This document shows positions 8,170-16,157 of a stretch of DNA of 64,000 nucleotides, piece by piece (within the stretch, counting starts at the first letter, position 1; each line of letters opens with the position of its first letter). A program made the position numbers and the translations under genes. This DNA is from Acidobacteriota bacterium. Lineage in GTDB: Bacteria; Acidobacteriota; Thermoanaerobaculia; Multivoradales; JBCCEF01. Location: assembly GCA_039030395.1 (NCBI GenBank), contig JBCCEF010000008.1:124001-188000 (forward strand), in the 5' to 3' direction. The notes beneath the pieces were generated by a model that was not told the DNA's origin, made no database searches, and was given only the letters and a program-made list of their open reading frames with translations.

Positions 8170-8901
8170 TTGAAAAACAACATCCTTCGCGCCTTGCTCT
8201 TCGCGGCTCTGGCGACCGCTCTACTGGTCCTGCCGGCCGCCGCCGATACCCTCCTCACCCTCGAGAATCGCCAAGAGGGGAACCTCCCCGGTGCCCAAAC
8301 CGGCAGCAGCACGGTGGAAGTGTGGCTCGGCGACAAGCGCGTCAGCCGCCGCGACGACAAGACGACCATGATCTTCACCCAGAATCCCGACCGGCTGGTG
8401 GTGATCGACCACCAGGCCAAGACCTTCAGTCCCATAGATCTACCGGTCAATCTCGCCAATCTAGTGCCCGAAGACATGCAGGCGATGCTGCCGATGTTCA
8501 AGATGGAAGTGGAAGTCACCGAGACGGACGAAACCCGCACCATCGGCGACTGGCAGACCAAGCGCTGGAACCTGACGCTATCGAACGCCACCGGCATGGT
8601 GGTGAACGCCGTGCTGTGGATGACGACCGACCTCGACTTCGATTACGAGACCTTCCGGCAGCTCTCGATGCGCATGGCGGAACTCCAGCCCGGCGGCGAG
8701 GGAATGGCTGAGAAGCTTCAGTCCATCCCCGGTTTCCCGGTGCTGACGGAGACGGCGATCGATCTGCGGGGCACCACGTTCAAGACCTTCGAGGAACTCC
8801 AGAAGGTCGAAGAGAAGGACGCCCCTTCGGGCACCTACGAGGCCCCGAAGGGCTACACGGAAAAGGCCTTCGACGCGATCGCCAACGCGGCCGGCGGTTA
8901 G
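8170..8901 (+). CDS. Secreted DUF4412-like protein
   Basis: A 243-residue protein. I chose the TTG at 8170 because a good signal peptide begins there (MKNNILRALLFAALATALLVLPAAA) and AAAGGAAG precedes it. The mature part reads as repeated strands: VWLGDKRVSRRDDKTTMIFTQ, then LVVIDHQAKTFSPIDLP, then a helix-rich region with WQTKRWNLTLSNATG and AVLWMTTDLDFDYETF. This matches my recollection of DUF4412 (periplasmic, unknown function). The protein would sit in the periplasm or be attached to the envelope. The stop codon is followed immediately by a partial copy of the structured repeat family. Confidence 0.7.
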   Translation: MKNNILRALLFAALATALLVLPAAADTLLTLENRQEGNLPGAQTGSSTVEVWLGDKRVSRRDDKTTMIFTQNPDRLVVIDHQAKTFSPIDLPVNLANLVPEDMQAMLPMFKMEVEVTETDETRTIGDWQTKRWNLTLSNATGMVVNAVLWMTTDLDFDYETFRQLSMRMAELQPGGEGMAEKLQSIPGFPVLTETAIDLRGTTFKTFEELQKVEEKDAPSGTYEAPKGYTEKAFDAIANAAGG

Positions 8902-8912
8902 CTGGCAGGCTT

Positions 8913-8959
8913 CAACCCATCCTCGGCAGCTTCGCTGCCGCCTCGCCCTTCGGGCTCGG
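8913..8959 (+). repeat. Structured intergenic repeat, partial copy D
   Basis: Contains the conserved joint CCCATCC, a hairpin CGGCAGC/GCTGCCG (8924-8930 with 8934-8940), and the block CCTCGCCCTTCGGGCTCGG (8941-8959) that closes copy A. It lacks the first three hairpins of the full copies. Like them, it lies directly after the stop codon of a plus-strand gene. Confidence 0.7.
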
Positions 8960-9015
8960 GTTCGCTGCGCCGAAGCGATCTGCGCGCAATGCGGAGCGTT
9001 GTCGAATAGCGGTGG

Positions 9016-10182
9016 CTATAGATCAAGGTTACGTTCGATCGAGGCGAGTTGGCGCCGGGCCATCGCCAGGTTGCTCTTGCTGCGCTCCAGTGCAAGGTAC
9101 AGGAACAGGCTCGGCGCCGTTTTCAAAGGCCGAATGATGTGGTACTGCCGGCCGAGGGTGATCAGGATGTCCTCGATCGCGTCCTCCAAGCCGAGGTTGG
9201 CCATCGTTTCCATCTTGGCCCGCACCACTTCGGTATTGCCGGCGCTGGCCACTTCCAGATTGAGAGCATCGCCGCCGCCGGTCTGACCGAGGCTCCTGCC
9301 GCTTTCAAAATCCACCAGGGCCACGCCGATGGCGCCCTCGATCTCCATCGCATCTTCCATCGCTTCTTGCGGCGAGGTCACTGCCTTCTCCTCTCTCATC
9401 AAGTCTGACGTTCCCACAGGATCCCTTCCGACCCCTTCGAACATCGCAAAGGGGTCCTCTTGCGCACTACCGCCTACTTGTTCTTCATCGTGCCGGCGCA
9501 TCGCTTCGAGCAGCAGGAGGTTCAAAGCCGAGGTGACATCGCGCTCGGAGCGGGTGACGCCGGACAGCAGATCCAAACGCGACTCCTGCCGCCAACCGAA
9601 GATTTCGAGCGCCGCCGCGTCGCCGGTCAGTTCTCCCGTGCGGGCGGATCGCAGGGAGCCGTTCTCGAAGTAGAGTTCGCCGGTACCCTCGGGATTCGAA
9701 GCCCACAGGCGACAACTCTTGCCCTCGAGTTCCAAGAGCTGAGCAAAGCCCGCCAGGGTCACTCCCTCCACCCGCGACCGCGCGCCTTCCACCGCATCCT
9801 GCACGGCATGCGCCAGATCCTCCAGGTCGAGGGGCTTCTCCAAGTAGATCAGCGCGCCCAGGTCGCGGACCCGCCGTTCCAGCCGATCGTCGCCAAAGGC
9901 CGTGACGACGATCGAGCGACCCCGAAACCCACCTTCTTGGAGGGCGAGCAGGAGTTCCGTACCTCCCATCTTGGGCATCTGGATGTCGGTCACCACCACG
10001 CTCAACTCCCCGGAATCGAGCAGGCCGTGGGACTCGACCCGGCGCAGTGCCGCGGCGCCGTCGGCGGCCTCGAAGAAGCGATATTCCGGAAACAAACCGG
10101 ACAGTTTCTCAACCGCCGTCGCGCGGAAAAGTCCCTCGTCGTCGACGACAAGAATGGCGGGGGGTCGGGCGGGATCGGTCAT
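9016..10182 (-). CDS. Response regulator: REC + DUF4388 (PATAN) + roadblock-like domain
   Basis: A 388-residue protein. The REC domain (about 8-130) has acidic pair DD (14-15), phospho-acceptor Asp66 in VVVTDIQMP, the TAFG threonine and Lys in YLEKPLD. A PATAN domain follows (about 135-235: VTLAGFAQLLELEGKSCRLW, GELYFENGSLRSARTGEL, ALEIFGW). The C-terminal 110 residues (GVALVDFESGRSLGQTGGG, IEDILITLGRQYHIIRPL) look like a roadblock/LC7 small-GTPase-regulator fold. The ATG at 10182 has GGAAGA upstream and is preferred to a TTG 27 bases earlier. It follows the PAS kinase by 39 bases on the same strand and is its likely partner. The output is probably protein-protein, since no DNA-binding domain is present. 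Confidence 0.85.
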   Translation of the reverse strand: MTDPARPPAILVVDDEGLFRATAVEKLSGLFPEYRFFEAADGAAALRRVESHGLLDSGELSVVVTDIQMPKMGGTELLLALQEGGFRGRSIVVTAFGDDRLERRVRDLGALIYLEKPLDLEDLAHAVQDAVEGARSRVEGVTLAGFAQLLELEGKSCRLWASNPEGTGELYFENGSLRSARTGELTGDAAALEIFGWRQESRLDLLSGVTRSERDVTSALNLLLLEAMRRHDEEQVGGSAQEDPFAMFEGVGRDPVGTSDLMREEKAVTSPQEAMEDAMEIEGAIGVALVDFESGRSLGQTGGGDALNLEVASAGNTEVVRAKMETMANLGLEDAIEDILITLGRQYHIIRPLKTAPSLFLYLALERSKSNLAMARRQLASIERNLDL

Positions 10183-10221
10183 TTTCGTCTTCCAAGTCCT
10201 AGGCCACAACGGGCGCTTTGA

Positions 10222-11694
10222 CTAGCGCCGCTCGGCCGGTGAGTTCCGGTCGAGAGTCAATACCGCTTCGGCACCGATTCTGCCGTTGCGCAAATCGATG
10301 GTGCCGCCCATCAGCAGCAGCAATCGGCGAGTGATGGCCAAGCCCAAACCCGTACCCCTGGAGCGGGTGGTGAAAAAGGGCTTGAAGAGATGAGCGCGCT
10401 GGTCGCGGCTCAGTCCCGGCCCGTTGTCCGCCATCGTCAAGATGAGCTGCTGGCCCTTGCGCCGAACGGAGAGGGAAATCCGAGGCTCTGGCTCTTCGAC
10501 CACCGCCTCCAAGGCATTCGAGAAAAGATTCAACAGCACCTGAACGAGGGCCTGCGGATCGGCATAGGCAAAGTCCGCACCGCGCGACGCCTTGGCCTCG
10601 AATTCGACGCAGCGCCGCTCCGCATCCTGCTGCGCCAGCCGATGGAAGGAGGCGATGAACTTCTTCATATCGACCCGTTCCACACGCGGCCGCTGGAACA
10701 TGTTGTAGGTACGCAGAGACCGCAGCAGATACTCGATGCGCTCGACCTCGCCGGTCATGCGCCGGAGAAAGTCGCTCAGCCGATCTCGCGGCATGGTGTC
10801 GGAAGAATCGCTGACCAGACGTAAGGCCGCCTTCAATGAATTGATCGGATTTCCCAGCTCGTGGCGGATGCCGGAGAAGACAAAGCCCAGGTTGTCGTAC
10901 AGGTTGTAGGCCTCGGCAATGGACTCCAGGCGGCGGCGCTCGGTGACGTCCCGGGCGAGGGCGATGAACTCCTGGACCTCTCCCTCGACGTTCAAAACCG
11001 GCGACACGGAGGTCGAGAGAAACGCCGTTTTCGGCGACTCCTCGGCCCTCGCCGGCCGGGTGGTCGCGAATTCCTGCTGCCAGCTCTCGCCGGCGGACAA
11101 GGACCGCCGGGCATGCCGCAGCTCGGAGCGTCCCTTGGGGCTGCCAAAGAGTGTCCAGACCGGGTGACCTACCACCTCCGGTTCGTCCAGTCCGCTCCAC
11201 TCGCGATAGGCCCGATTGGCATAAGACACCCGCCCCACACCGTTGAAGATCACCACCGAATCGGAGAGCTGATCCACCATCACCCGCAAGGCTCGCTGCT
11301 GCTGCAGCTCGGTGACGTCCCGCTGCAAGGCAAAGAAGTACTCCGCACCGGTCTCCGGATCGGCAATCGGCTCGACGTACCAGGACATCACGAACGGCGT
11401 GCCGTCCTTACGGTAGTTGATCGCCTCGCCGGTGAAGGACGTCCTGTCCTCCAGCGAACGACGCAGGCGGTCGAGCACCGAGCGATCCGTCAGCGGCCCC
11501 TGGAGAAAGCGCGGCGTCCTGCCGAGCACTTCGTCGCGGCAGTAGCCGGTGAGCTGCTCGAAGGCGCGGTTGACGAAGACGATCTGCGGACCCGGTTCGT
11601 CGAGTTCGACCCCGGTGATCATGAACGACTCGCGCAGGTGATCGACCGCGAGTCGCAGCAGGATGGTGGGAACCCGGGCTGTCCTCTTCGACAC
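10222..11694 (-). CDS. PAS-PAS sensor histidine kinase with LOV-like first domain
   Basis: A 490-residue soluble kinase with no membrane segment. PAS1 (about 20-130) has LOV-type marks (GRTPRFLQGPLTD, NYRKDGTPF, FFALQRDVTE), but Pro61 replaces the photoactive Cys. PAS2 (about 135-255) ends with the PAC-like FIALARDVTERR. The H-box is IRHELGNPINSLK (His278). The N-box is LLNLFSNALEAV, with G-boxes DNGPGLS and GTGLGLAITRR. The GTG start lies one base after the stop of the YajG-like gene, and the response regulator follows, so the three form one operon. Without the Cys, classical flavin-adduct photochemistry is not expected. The domain may bind flavin for redox sensing or another ligand (inference). 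Confidence 0.9.
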   Translation of the reverse strand: MSKRTARVPTILLRLAVDHLRESFMITGVELDEPGPQIVFVNRAFEQLTGYCRDEVLGRTPRFLQGPLTDRSVLDRLRRSLEDRTSFTGEAINYRKDGTPFVMSWYVEPIADPETGAEYFFALQRDVTELQQQRALRVMVDQLSDSVVIFNGVGRVSYANRAYREWSGLDEPEVVGHPVWTLFGSPKGRSELRHARRSLSAGESWQQEFATTRPARAEESPKTAFLSTSVSPVLNVEGEVQEFIALARDVTERRRLESIAEAYNLYDNLGFVFSGIRHELGNPINSLKAALRLVSDSSDTMPRDRLSDFLRRMTGEVERIEYLLRSLRTYNMFQRPRVERVDMKKFIASFHRLAQQDAERRCVEFEAKASRGADFAYADPQALVQVLLNLFSNALEAVVEEPEPRISLSVRRKGQQLILTMADNGPGLSRDQRAHLFKPFFTTRSRGTGLGLAITRRLLLLMGGTIDLRNGRIGAEAVLTLDRNSPAERR

Positions 11695-11695
11695 C

Positions 11696-12562
11696 TCAGC
11701 CGACGGGCATCGTCATCGCGACCCGGATCACCGACTCCGGCACCCCGGCTTCCTTCCAGGCGCCCAGGTCGTCGGCACCCAGCGCCCGGGTGAGGCGGCG
11801 AGCGCGCAGGTAGTCGACGACGGTCGCCTCGTCCATGTCGTTGTCCATTAGGCTCTTGACCTCGGAGAGAGCCTTCTCCGGCGTCATCGGCGCTGTCGCC
11901 TTGGCGGCGGTGGCGTCGCCGGACGACGAAGTACCGGCCTTGCCGATCCAGGCGTCGCGCAGGGCGGAATCGTTCAGGGCCTCGGCGAAGGCTTCCGCCA
12001 GGGCGTCGCTCAGCACCTCGTTGGCGTTGTCGGCGCTGAACTTCTTGCCGTAGCGGCTAGCGTCACCAAACACCGAACTCGACCACAGGCTCTTGCCGGA
12101 GCGGTCCCGCAGTTCCACCTCCAGGGTGACCTGCGCTTCGTAGCTCGCGCCCACCGCCTGATTGGTCTCATCGACGCCGAATTGGGTGGTCTTGGCGACC
12201 AGCACGATATCCGCGTCCGCGGGTCCGGAAGCGACGGAGTAGCCCCAGTCCCGGGCCTGCTTTTCGAAAGCCGCTTCGATGTGACCAGCGAGATCGTTGG
12301 TGGCCTTGAGATCGAAACGCCGATCGTCGTCATCGGTGCGCGAGCCGATGATCGATCCATCGCCGCCGCGATCGTCGCTGACGATCACGCCGACGGAAGC
12401 GTCGCGCATGGCCGATGCCGGCACCGAGTTGGCCTCCGCCACCGCCGTGGTCGGGGTGAAGCGCAGGGCCAGGTTCGGATTGTTCTTCTTCGCTAGGGCA
12501 ACGGCCGGCAGCAGGACGACACAGCAGAAGGCGAGCAACGTGTGCTTCACGGAGGAACGCAT
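11696..12562 (-). CDS. Secreted YajG-like protein
   Basis: A 288-residue protein with signal peptide (MRSSVKHTLLAFCCVVLLPAVALA). The two Cys lie in the hydrophobic core, and there is no convincing lipobox at the cleavage site. The body has the layout of YajG-type envelope proteins: strand-rich start, a conserved ADIVLVAKTTQF stretch, VTLEVELRDRSGKSLWS, then a Tyr-Gly-Lys motif and NEVLSDALAEAFAEALND. The last 60 residues form a helical domain (EVKSLMDNDMDEATVVDYLRARRL) that looks like an added sequence-binding or regulatory motif. The start ATG (12560-12562) has TAGGAG upstream. Its place as first gene of the kinase operon hints at an envelope-sensing link, which is inference. Confidence 0.65.
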   Translation of the reverse strand: MRSSVKHTLLAFCCVVLLPAVALAKKNNPNLALRFTPTTAVAEANSVPASAMRDASVGVIVSDDRGGDGSIIGSRTDDDDRRFDLKATNDLAGHIEAAFEKQARDWGYSVASGPADADIVLVAKTTQFGVDETNQAVGASYEAQVTLEVELRDRSGKSLWSSSVFGDASRYGKKFSADNANEVLSDALAEAFAEALNDSALRDAWIGKAGTSSSGDATAAKATAPMTPEKALSEVKSLMDNDMDEATVVDYLRARRLTRALGADDLGAWKEAGVPESVIRVAMTMPVG

Positions 12563-12671
12563 GGGTAGACTCCTACAGAGTTGGTGATTCGTTGTCCGAC
12601 CCAATGCCCCGCGGGGCTCGGGCCCTTGGCGCATTCTACGTCCAAGAGCCGTTGCCCATCGAATCCATCTG

Positions 12672-12908
12672 CTAGTCGGCCGGTTCCGCCGGCGCCAGGT
12701 GCCGCTCCAAGGCATTCAAGCGGCGTTCGATCGCCTTCAGACTGGGGGTGCGGGAGCGAAACCGCCAGATCAAGGAGGCGATCGAGGCGGCGACCAAGGC
12801 GAGGGCGCCGGTCGTCATCACCAGGACCATGACCGCCCAGGTCAGATCCACCACCGTCTCCGCCAACCTGGAGAAGGCGATGACGTAAAACGAGGCACAG
12901 CCGACCAC
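12672..12908 (-). CDS. Small membrane protein, probably a 5'-truncated remnant
   Basis: A 78-residue frame from a GTG. It has two hydrophobic segments (VVGCASFYVIAF; VMVLVMTTGALALVAASIASLIW) and a coiled-coil-like basic tail (RRLNALERHLAPAEPAD). The tail is typical of small bacterial membrane proteins whose short coiled coil follows the last helix. Its first helix overlaps the 3' end of the decayed hydrolase in another frame, and a stop codon lies just three codons upstream. The gene has probably lost its original start through the deletion that also truncated the hydrolase. It may be untranslated. Confidence 0.4.
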   Translation of the reverse strand: MVGCASFYVIAFSRLAETVVDLTWAVMVLVMTTGALALVAASIASLIWRFRSRTPSLKAIERRLNALERHLAPAEPAD

Positions 12909-13273
12909 CAGGCCTCAGCGAAGTTTTCGGGATTCTCGAACCGGTCGATCCACGACGAACCGGGACCGCCGGCGAGTAGGAAGATCGGCGGCGCCGGCCG
13001 CGGCGCCGTGGAGCGCAGCCGGTAGAAAGGAATGGAGACGGCGGGACCTTCCGGTCGTCGGCGATTCTCCGGCACCAGCCAAGTGCCGGATTCAACCTCC
13101 ACCTCCCGTTCCTGCCGGTCGGGACCCTCGACCGTTACTGTTTCGACGGCTAGGCGAAACTCTCCGGGCACGCCCGAAGGGCGGTCCACGGTGAGTTCCT
13201 CAGCGGTTGCGGCAACCGAGGTGGCGAAGAGAAGAAGGACGAAGCAGAGCAGGGGGTAGCGGATCGGTTTCAT
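12842..13273 (-). pseudogene. Truncated alpha/beta hydrolase (peptidase S33-like), N-terminal part only
   Basis: The frame starts with a signal peptide (MKPIRYPLLCFVLLLFATSVAA). It continues into a recognisable N-terminal hydrolase domain ending PPIFLLAGGPGSSWIDRF, where HGGPG-like LAGGPG is the oxyanion loop of S33/TAP-type hydrolases. After about residue 120 (ENFAEA) the similarity stops and the last 22 residues are Arg/Trp-rich junk. The nucleophile serine and the rest of the roughly 450-residue family length are missing. The break point (about 12910) coincides with the start of the membrane remnant, so a deletion joined two genes. Confidence 0.7.
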
Positions 13274-13564
13274 CGCGGTGATCTTTCGTTCAAGTCTCAG
13301 TGTTCGGTTCTCGCCTTCGTGGCGAGGTTCGAAACGGAGACGCCCTGGCCGCGAGAAAAGTTCAAAAGTCCGCTAACGGGGTAAGGTTGACTTCCCCTTC
13401 CGGTACGCGAGGAACCACAGGCGCCCGGGTGGTCATGCCGAAGACGGCGCCTATGCGGTCGCCGACGGAGCCGTGCCGCTTCTTCCAACGCTGGTGCAGC
13501 AGATTCCACGGTCTTCGGCCTCGCAGTAGGTTGACGACGAGAAAAGTAGACTAAACTCGGCGCC

Positions 13565-14038
13565 ATGCCGAAGCATCTCCTCGCCCTCGCCGGATTCCTC
13601 GTCGCCGCCTTCGCCGCCGGGGCCTTCGGCGCCCAGTTCACCCCGGGCCCTTGGTACGAGGCCTTGAACAGACCGAGCTGGAATCCACCCAACTGGATCT
13701 TCGGGCCCGTCTGGACGGTTCTCTACATCCTGATCGCGACCAGCGCCTGGCTGGTCTGGCGACAGGGGAAAAAGCAGCCGGAGGCTCCCACCGCCACCGC
13801 CCTCGCCACCTGGACGGTCCAACTCGTTTTGAACGCCCTGTGGTCGTGGATCTTCTTCGGCCTCCACCAGCTCGCCGGGGCCTTCGCCGAGGTCTGCCTG
13901 TTGTGGATCGCCATCGCGCTGACGATCGGCCTTTTCGGACGCGTCCACAAGCTCGCCGCCTGGCTGCTGGTGCCCTACCTGGCCTGGGTATCGTTCGCGG
14001 CGTTCCTCAACTTCACCATCTGGCGCCTCAACCCTTAG
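13565..14038 (+). CDS. tspO: TspO/MBR family protein
   Basis: A 157-residue integral membrane protein of the tryptophan-rich sensory protein / mitochondrial benzodiazepine receptor family. Visible signatures are GPWYEALNRPSWNPPNWIFGP (about 27-47, the conserved W-PPxWxFxPVW start), WTVQLVLNALWSWIFFGLHQ (the A-N--WS--FF motif that lines the ligand site) and PYLAWVSFAAFLNFTIWRLN at the end. Five transmembrane helices are expected. The family binds porphyrins and haem-like ligands, and in bacteria it affects tetrapyrrole or stress signalling. It is monocistronic and its 291-base upstream gap holds no other gene that I can see. Confidence 0.95.
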   Translation: MPKHLLALAGFLVAAFAAGAFGAQFTPGPWYEALNRPSWNPPNWIFGPVWTVLYILIATSAWLVWRQGKKQPEAPTATALATWTVQLVLNALWSWIFFGLHQLAGAFAEVCLLWIAIALTIGLFGRVHKLAAWLLVPYLAWVSFAAFLNFTIWRLNP

Positions 14039-14142
14039 GGGTTCAAAGGCACGAACGAGACGGCAGCAGAAACCGCGGCCCCGAGGCGCACCTACACCCC
14101 AGGACCGCGGAGAACGACCGCCGGCGACCTAGCTTGCCCTGC

Positions 14143-15252
14143 CTAGCGGTGAGCTGCCGTTCGCAGCATCAACCGGTAATCCCCGACAGAGCCCTCCACC
14201 CGCAGGAAGTAGTCACCCCGCGGCAGCCTCGCCGCCAGGAAACGGGTATCGTCGCCGGACTCGGCCAGCGTGCGGCCGAAGGCATCGACGAGCGCCCAGC
14301 GGGCCACTCCCATCGCCTGCACCTCGACGGTGCGAGCCGTATCCAACGAGAAACGGTAGACATCCCGATCGACGACTTCAGCGCCTTCGAAAGCGCCCTT
14401 CACCGCACGACCGAAACGGAGGCGCCGGGCACAAAAGGAGAAGTCATCGGAGTCACCGCAGTGGATACCCAGCGAGGCGGTGAGCGCCGGGGCCGACACC
14501 GCCGGAGAGGCCGTCGGACACTTCACCGGCGGCGCGACCAGGGGCAACACCTCGTCGTCCTCCTCCTCGGTGTCATCGCCGCCATCGCCTCCGCCATCAC
14601 CGCCGCCGTCGCCGCCCCCACCGTCGCCGGTCGAACCGGCGATCCGGCCGAGGGTCACCGGCAAATCGCCGTACATCGGCGTCCAGAAACCCGCCGCCGC
14701 AGGCATCGAATCGGGGCAGTTCTCCGGCGACATCAGGGGAAGCACCTCGTCGTCTTCCTCCTCGGTGTCATCGCCGCCGTCACCATCGCCATCACCACTG
14801 CCGTCACCGGTCCGGCCGGAGATCCGGCGGACGACCGCCGGGAACAGCTCGCTGGTCAGTCGCAGGTCCAGCGGCTCGCCGGCGTGCTTCACCGACACCA
14901 GACCGGCCCGCAGAAACACCGTGCCAGCACCGCCGACCCGGATCAAACCGCTGCCGAGAGAACTCTCCGCTGCGGCATCGCAGGAACCGCGGTGCGCCTC
15001 GATCCACACCGGGTGGGACACACCGTCGAGCCCCACGGCATCCACCGACACCGCCAACCAGCCGGGACCTTCCACCCGCAGAGCGAAGACCTCACCCTCG
15101 GCGTCCGGACTGCCGCTCCAGGCCAACTTCTCCCCGGCGGCCAACGCCCAGGCACCTTCGCAAGCGCCGACGGGAGCACACATCCACAGCGCAAGGACCC
15201 AACCCACAAACCACGACGAACCACAAGCCTTCCTACCGATTTGCAAGAACAT
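14143..15252 (-). CDS. Secreted protein with two acidic Gly/Asp linkers and a PPC-like C-terminus
   Basis: A 369-residue secreted protein with ATG start and a strong GGAGG ribosome site. An N-terminal signal (to about residue 30) is followed by a strand-rich domain (about 30-135). Two low-complexity linkers follow, each a run of GDG/GGD ending in the identical GDDTEEEDDEVLPL. They are separated by about 50 residues containing a Cys and a GFWTPMYGDLPV stretch. The last 110 residues (VDRDVYRFSLDTARTVEVQAMG, FLAARLPRGDYFLRVEG) match the bacterial pre-peptidase C-terminal pattern used in secreted enzymes. No catalytic domain is visible. The acidic linkers may bind calcium (inference). The linker DNA repeats at a spacing of 195 bases (14540 and 14735). 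Confidence 0.75.
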   Translation of the reverse strand: MFLQIGRKACGSSWFVGWVLALWMCAPVGACEGAWALAAGEKLAWSGSPDAEGEVFALRVEGPGWLAVSVDAVGLDGVSHPVWIEAHRGSCDAAAESSLGSGLIRVGGAGTVFLRAGLVSVKHAGEPLDLRLTSELFPAVVRRISGRTGDGSGDGDGDGGDDTEEEDDEVLPLMSPENCPDSMPAAAGFWTPMYGDLPVTLGRIAGSTGDGGGGDGGGDGGGDGGDDTEEEDDEVLPLVAPPVKCPTASPAVSAPALTASLGIHCGDSDDFSFCARRLRFGRAVKGAFEGAEVVDRDVYRFSLDTARTVEVQAMGVARWALVDAFGRTLAESGDDTRFLAARLPRGDYFLRVEGSVGDYRLMLRTAAHR

Positions 15253-15467
15253 GACACCTCCTCGAGGACCCCGGAGGGTCCTCGGTGAATCCAGGGGTCC
15301 CGATCAAAATCGGGCAGTTCACGTGGAGATCTCGGCGCGCCTTGCAGCGACCTCAATGGGGATCTAACGACGCCTTCCGGAAAGTGGCCGGATGTTTGAC
15401 AACGACGCCTCGAAATGGCGGAAAGGGGGAAGTCCGAACACCTTGAAGGGCTGTATACTCGGCCGCC

Positions 15468-16070
15468 ATGACCCCGGAAAATTCCGAGATCACCGGCCTC
15501 TTGCGAGCCTGGAGCGGGGGCGAGAGCGCAGCTCTCGACCGGCTGCTGCCGTTGGTGTTCGACGATCTACACCGCATGGCGCGGTTTTTCTTTCAGCGCG
15601 AGTCGGACACCCACACTCTGCAACCCACGGCCCTGGTGAGCGAGGTCTACTTCCGCCTGCGCGGTCAGAAAGAAGTCGAGTTGGAGAATCGCAAGGACTT
15701 TTTCAACTTCTCCGCCGACGTCATGCGGCACTTTCTGGTGGATTACGCCCGCAAGCGCAATGCGAGCAAACGCGGCGGAGGCACCGGCGACCTGCCTCTG
15801 GACACAGGCATCGCGAGCCTGCTCTCGTCCACGCCTTCCAGCGCCCAGATCCTCGACCTGAACGCCGCCCTGGAAGAGCTGGAAGAGGTCGACCCGCGCC
15901 AGGCACGGGTGGTCATGCTGCGGTACTTTCTCGGCTTGCAGGTGGCGGAGATCGCGGAACTGCTGGAAATCTCCGAGTCCACCGTCAAACGCGACTGGCG
16001 CACGGCAAGGTACTGGCTCAAGAAGCGCCTTGTTGAAAGCAAAAAGAAAGTTGAACCCACTGATCCGTGA
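15468..16070 (+). CDS. ECF-family RNA polymerase sigma factor
   Basis: A 200-residue sigma factor of the ECF group that accompanies Ser/Thr kinases in Acidobacteriota and Planctomycetes (the TIGR02999-like group). Sigma-2 covers about residues 5-90 (LLRAWSGGESAALDRLLPLVFDDLHRMAR; LVSEVYFRLRGQ; FFNFSADVMRHFLVDYARKR). Sigma-4 covers about 130-190 (LEELEEVDPRQARVVMLRYFLGL, then the helix-turn-helix VAEIAELLEISESTVKRDW). There is no anti-sigma gene nearby. The adjacent kinase 87 bases downstream is the likely control partner, perhaps by phosphorylation, as proposed for similar pairs. The target promoters are unknown. Confidence 0.92.
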   Translation: MTPENSEITGLLRAWSGGESAALDRLLPLVFDDLHRMARFFFQRESDTHTLQPTALVSEVYFRLRGQKEVELENRKDFFNFSADVMRHFLVDYARKRNASKRGGGTGDLPLDTGIASLLSSTPSSAQILDLNAALEELEEVDPRQARVVMLRYFLGLQVAEIAELLEISESTVKRDWRTARYWLKKRLVESKKKVEPTDP

Positions 16071-16157
16071 GCACTCATGAATACGCTAGAGAAAGAGGAG
16101 CCACCGCCAGAAGCCCCGCCCTAAAATCACGCTATCCAAGACTCTCCAAGCTCATCC

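Noticed and set aside
8221-8597. Minus-strand frames opposite the DUF4412-like gene
   Set aside because: They lack start context and motifs, while the plus strand has a good signal peptide and ribosome site.
14535-14790. Short repeats considered as a CRISPR-like array
   Set aside because: Only two copies, in frame within a coding gene, encoding the same acidic linker. No spacers and no cas genes in the window.
13651-15288. Plus-strand frame of 545 residues spanning tspO, a gap and the acidic-repeat gene
   Set aside because: It crosses two well-supported genes in other frames or strands and is a low-complexity shadow of the acidic repeat.
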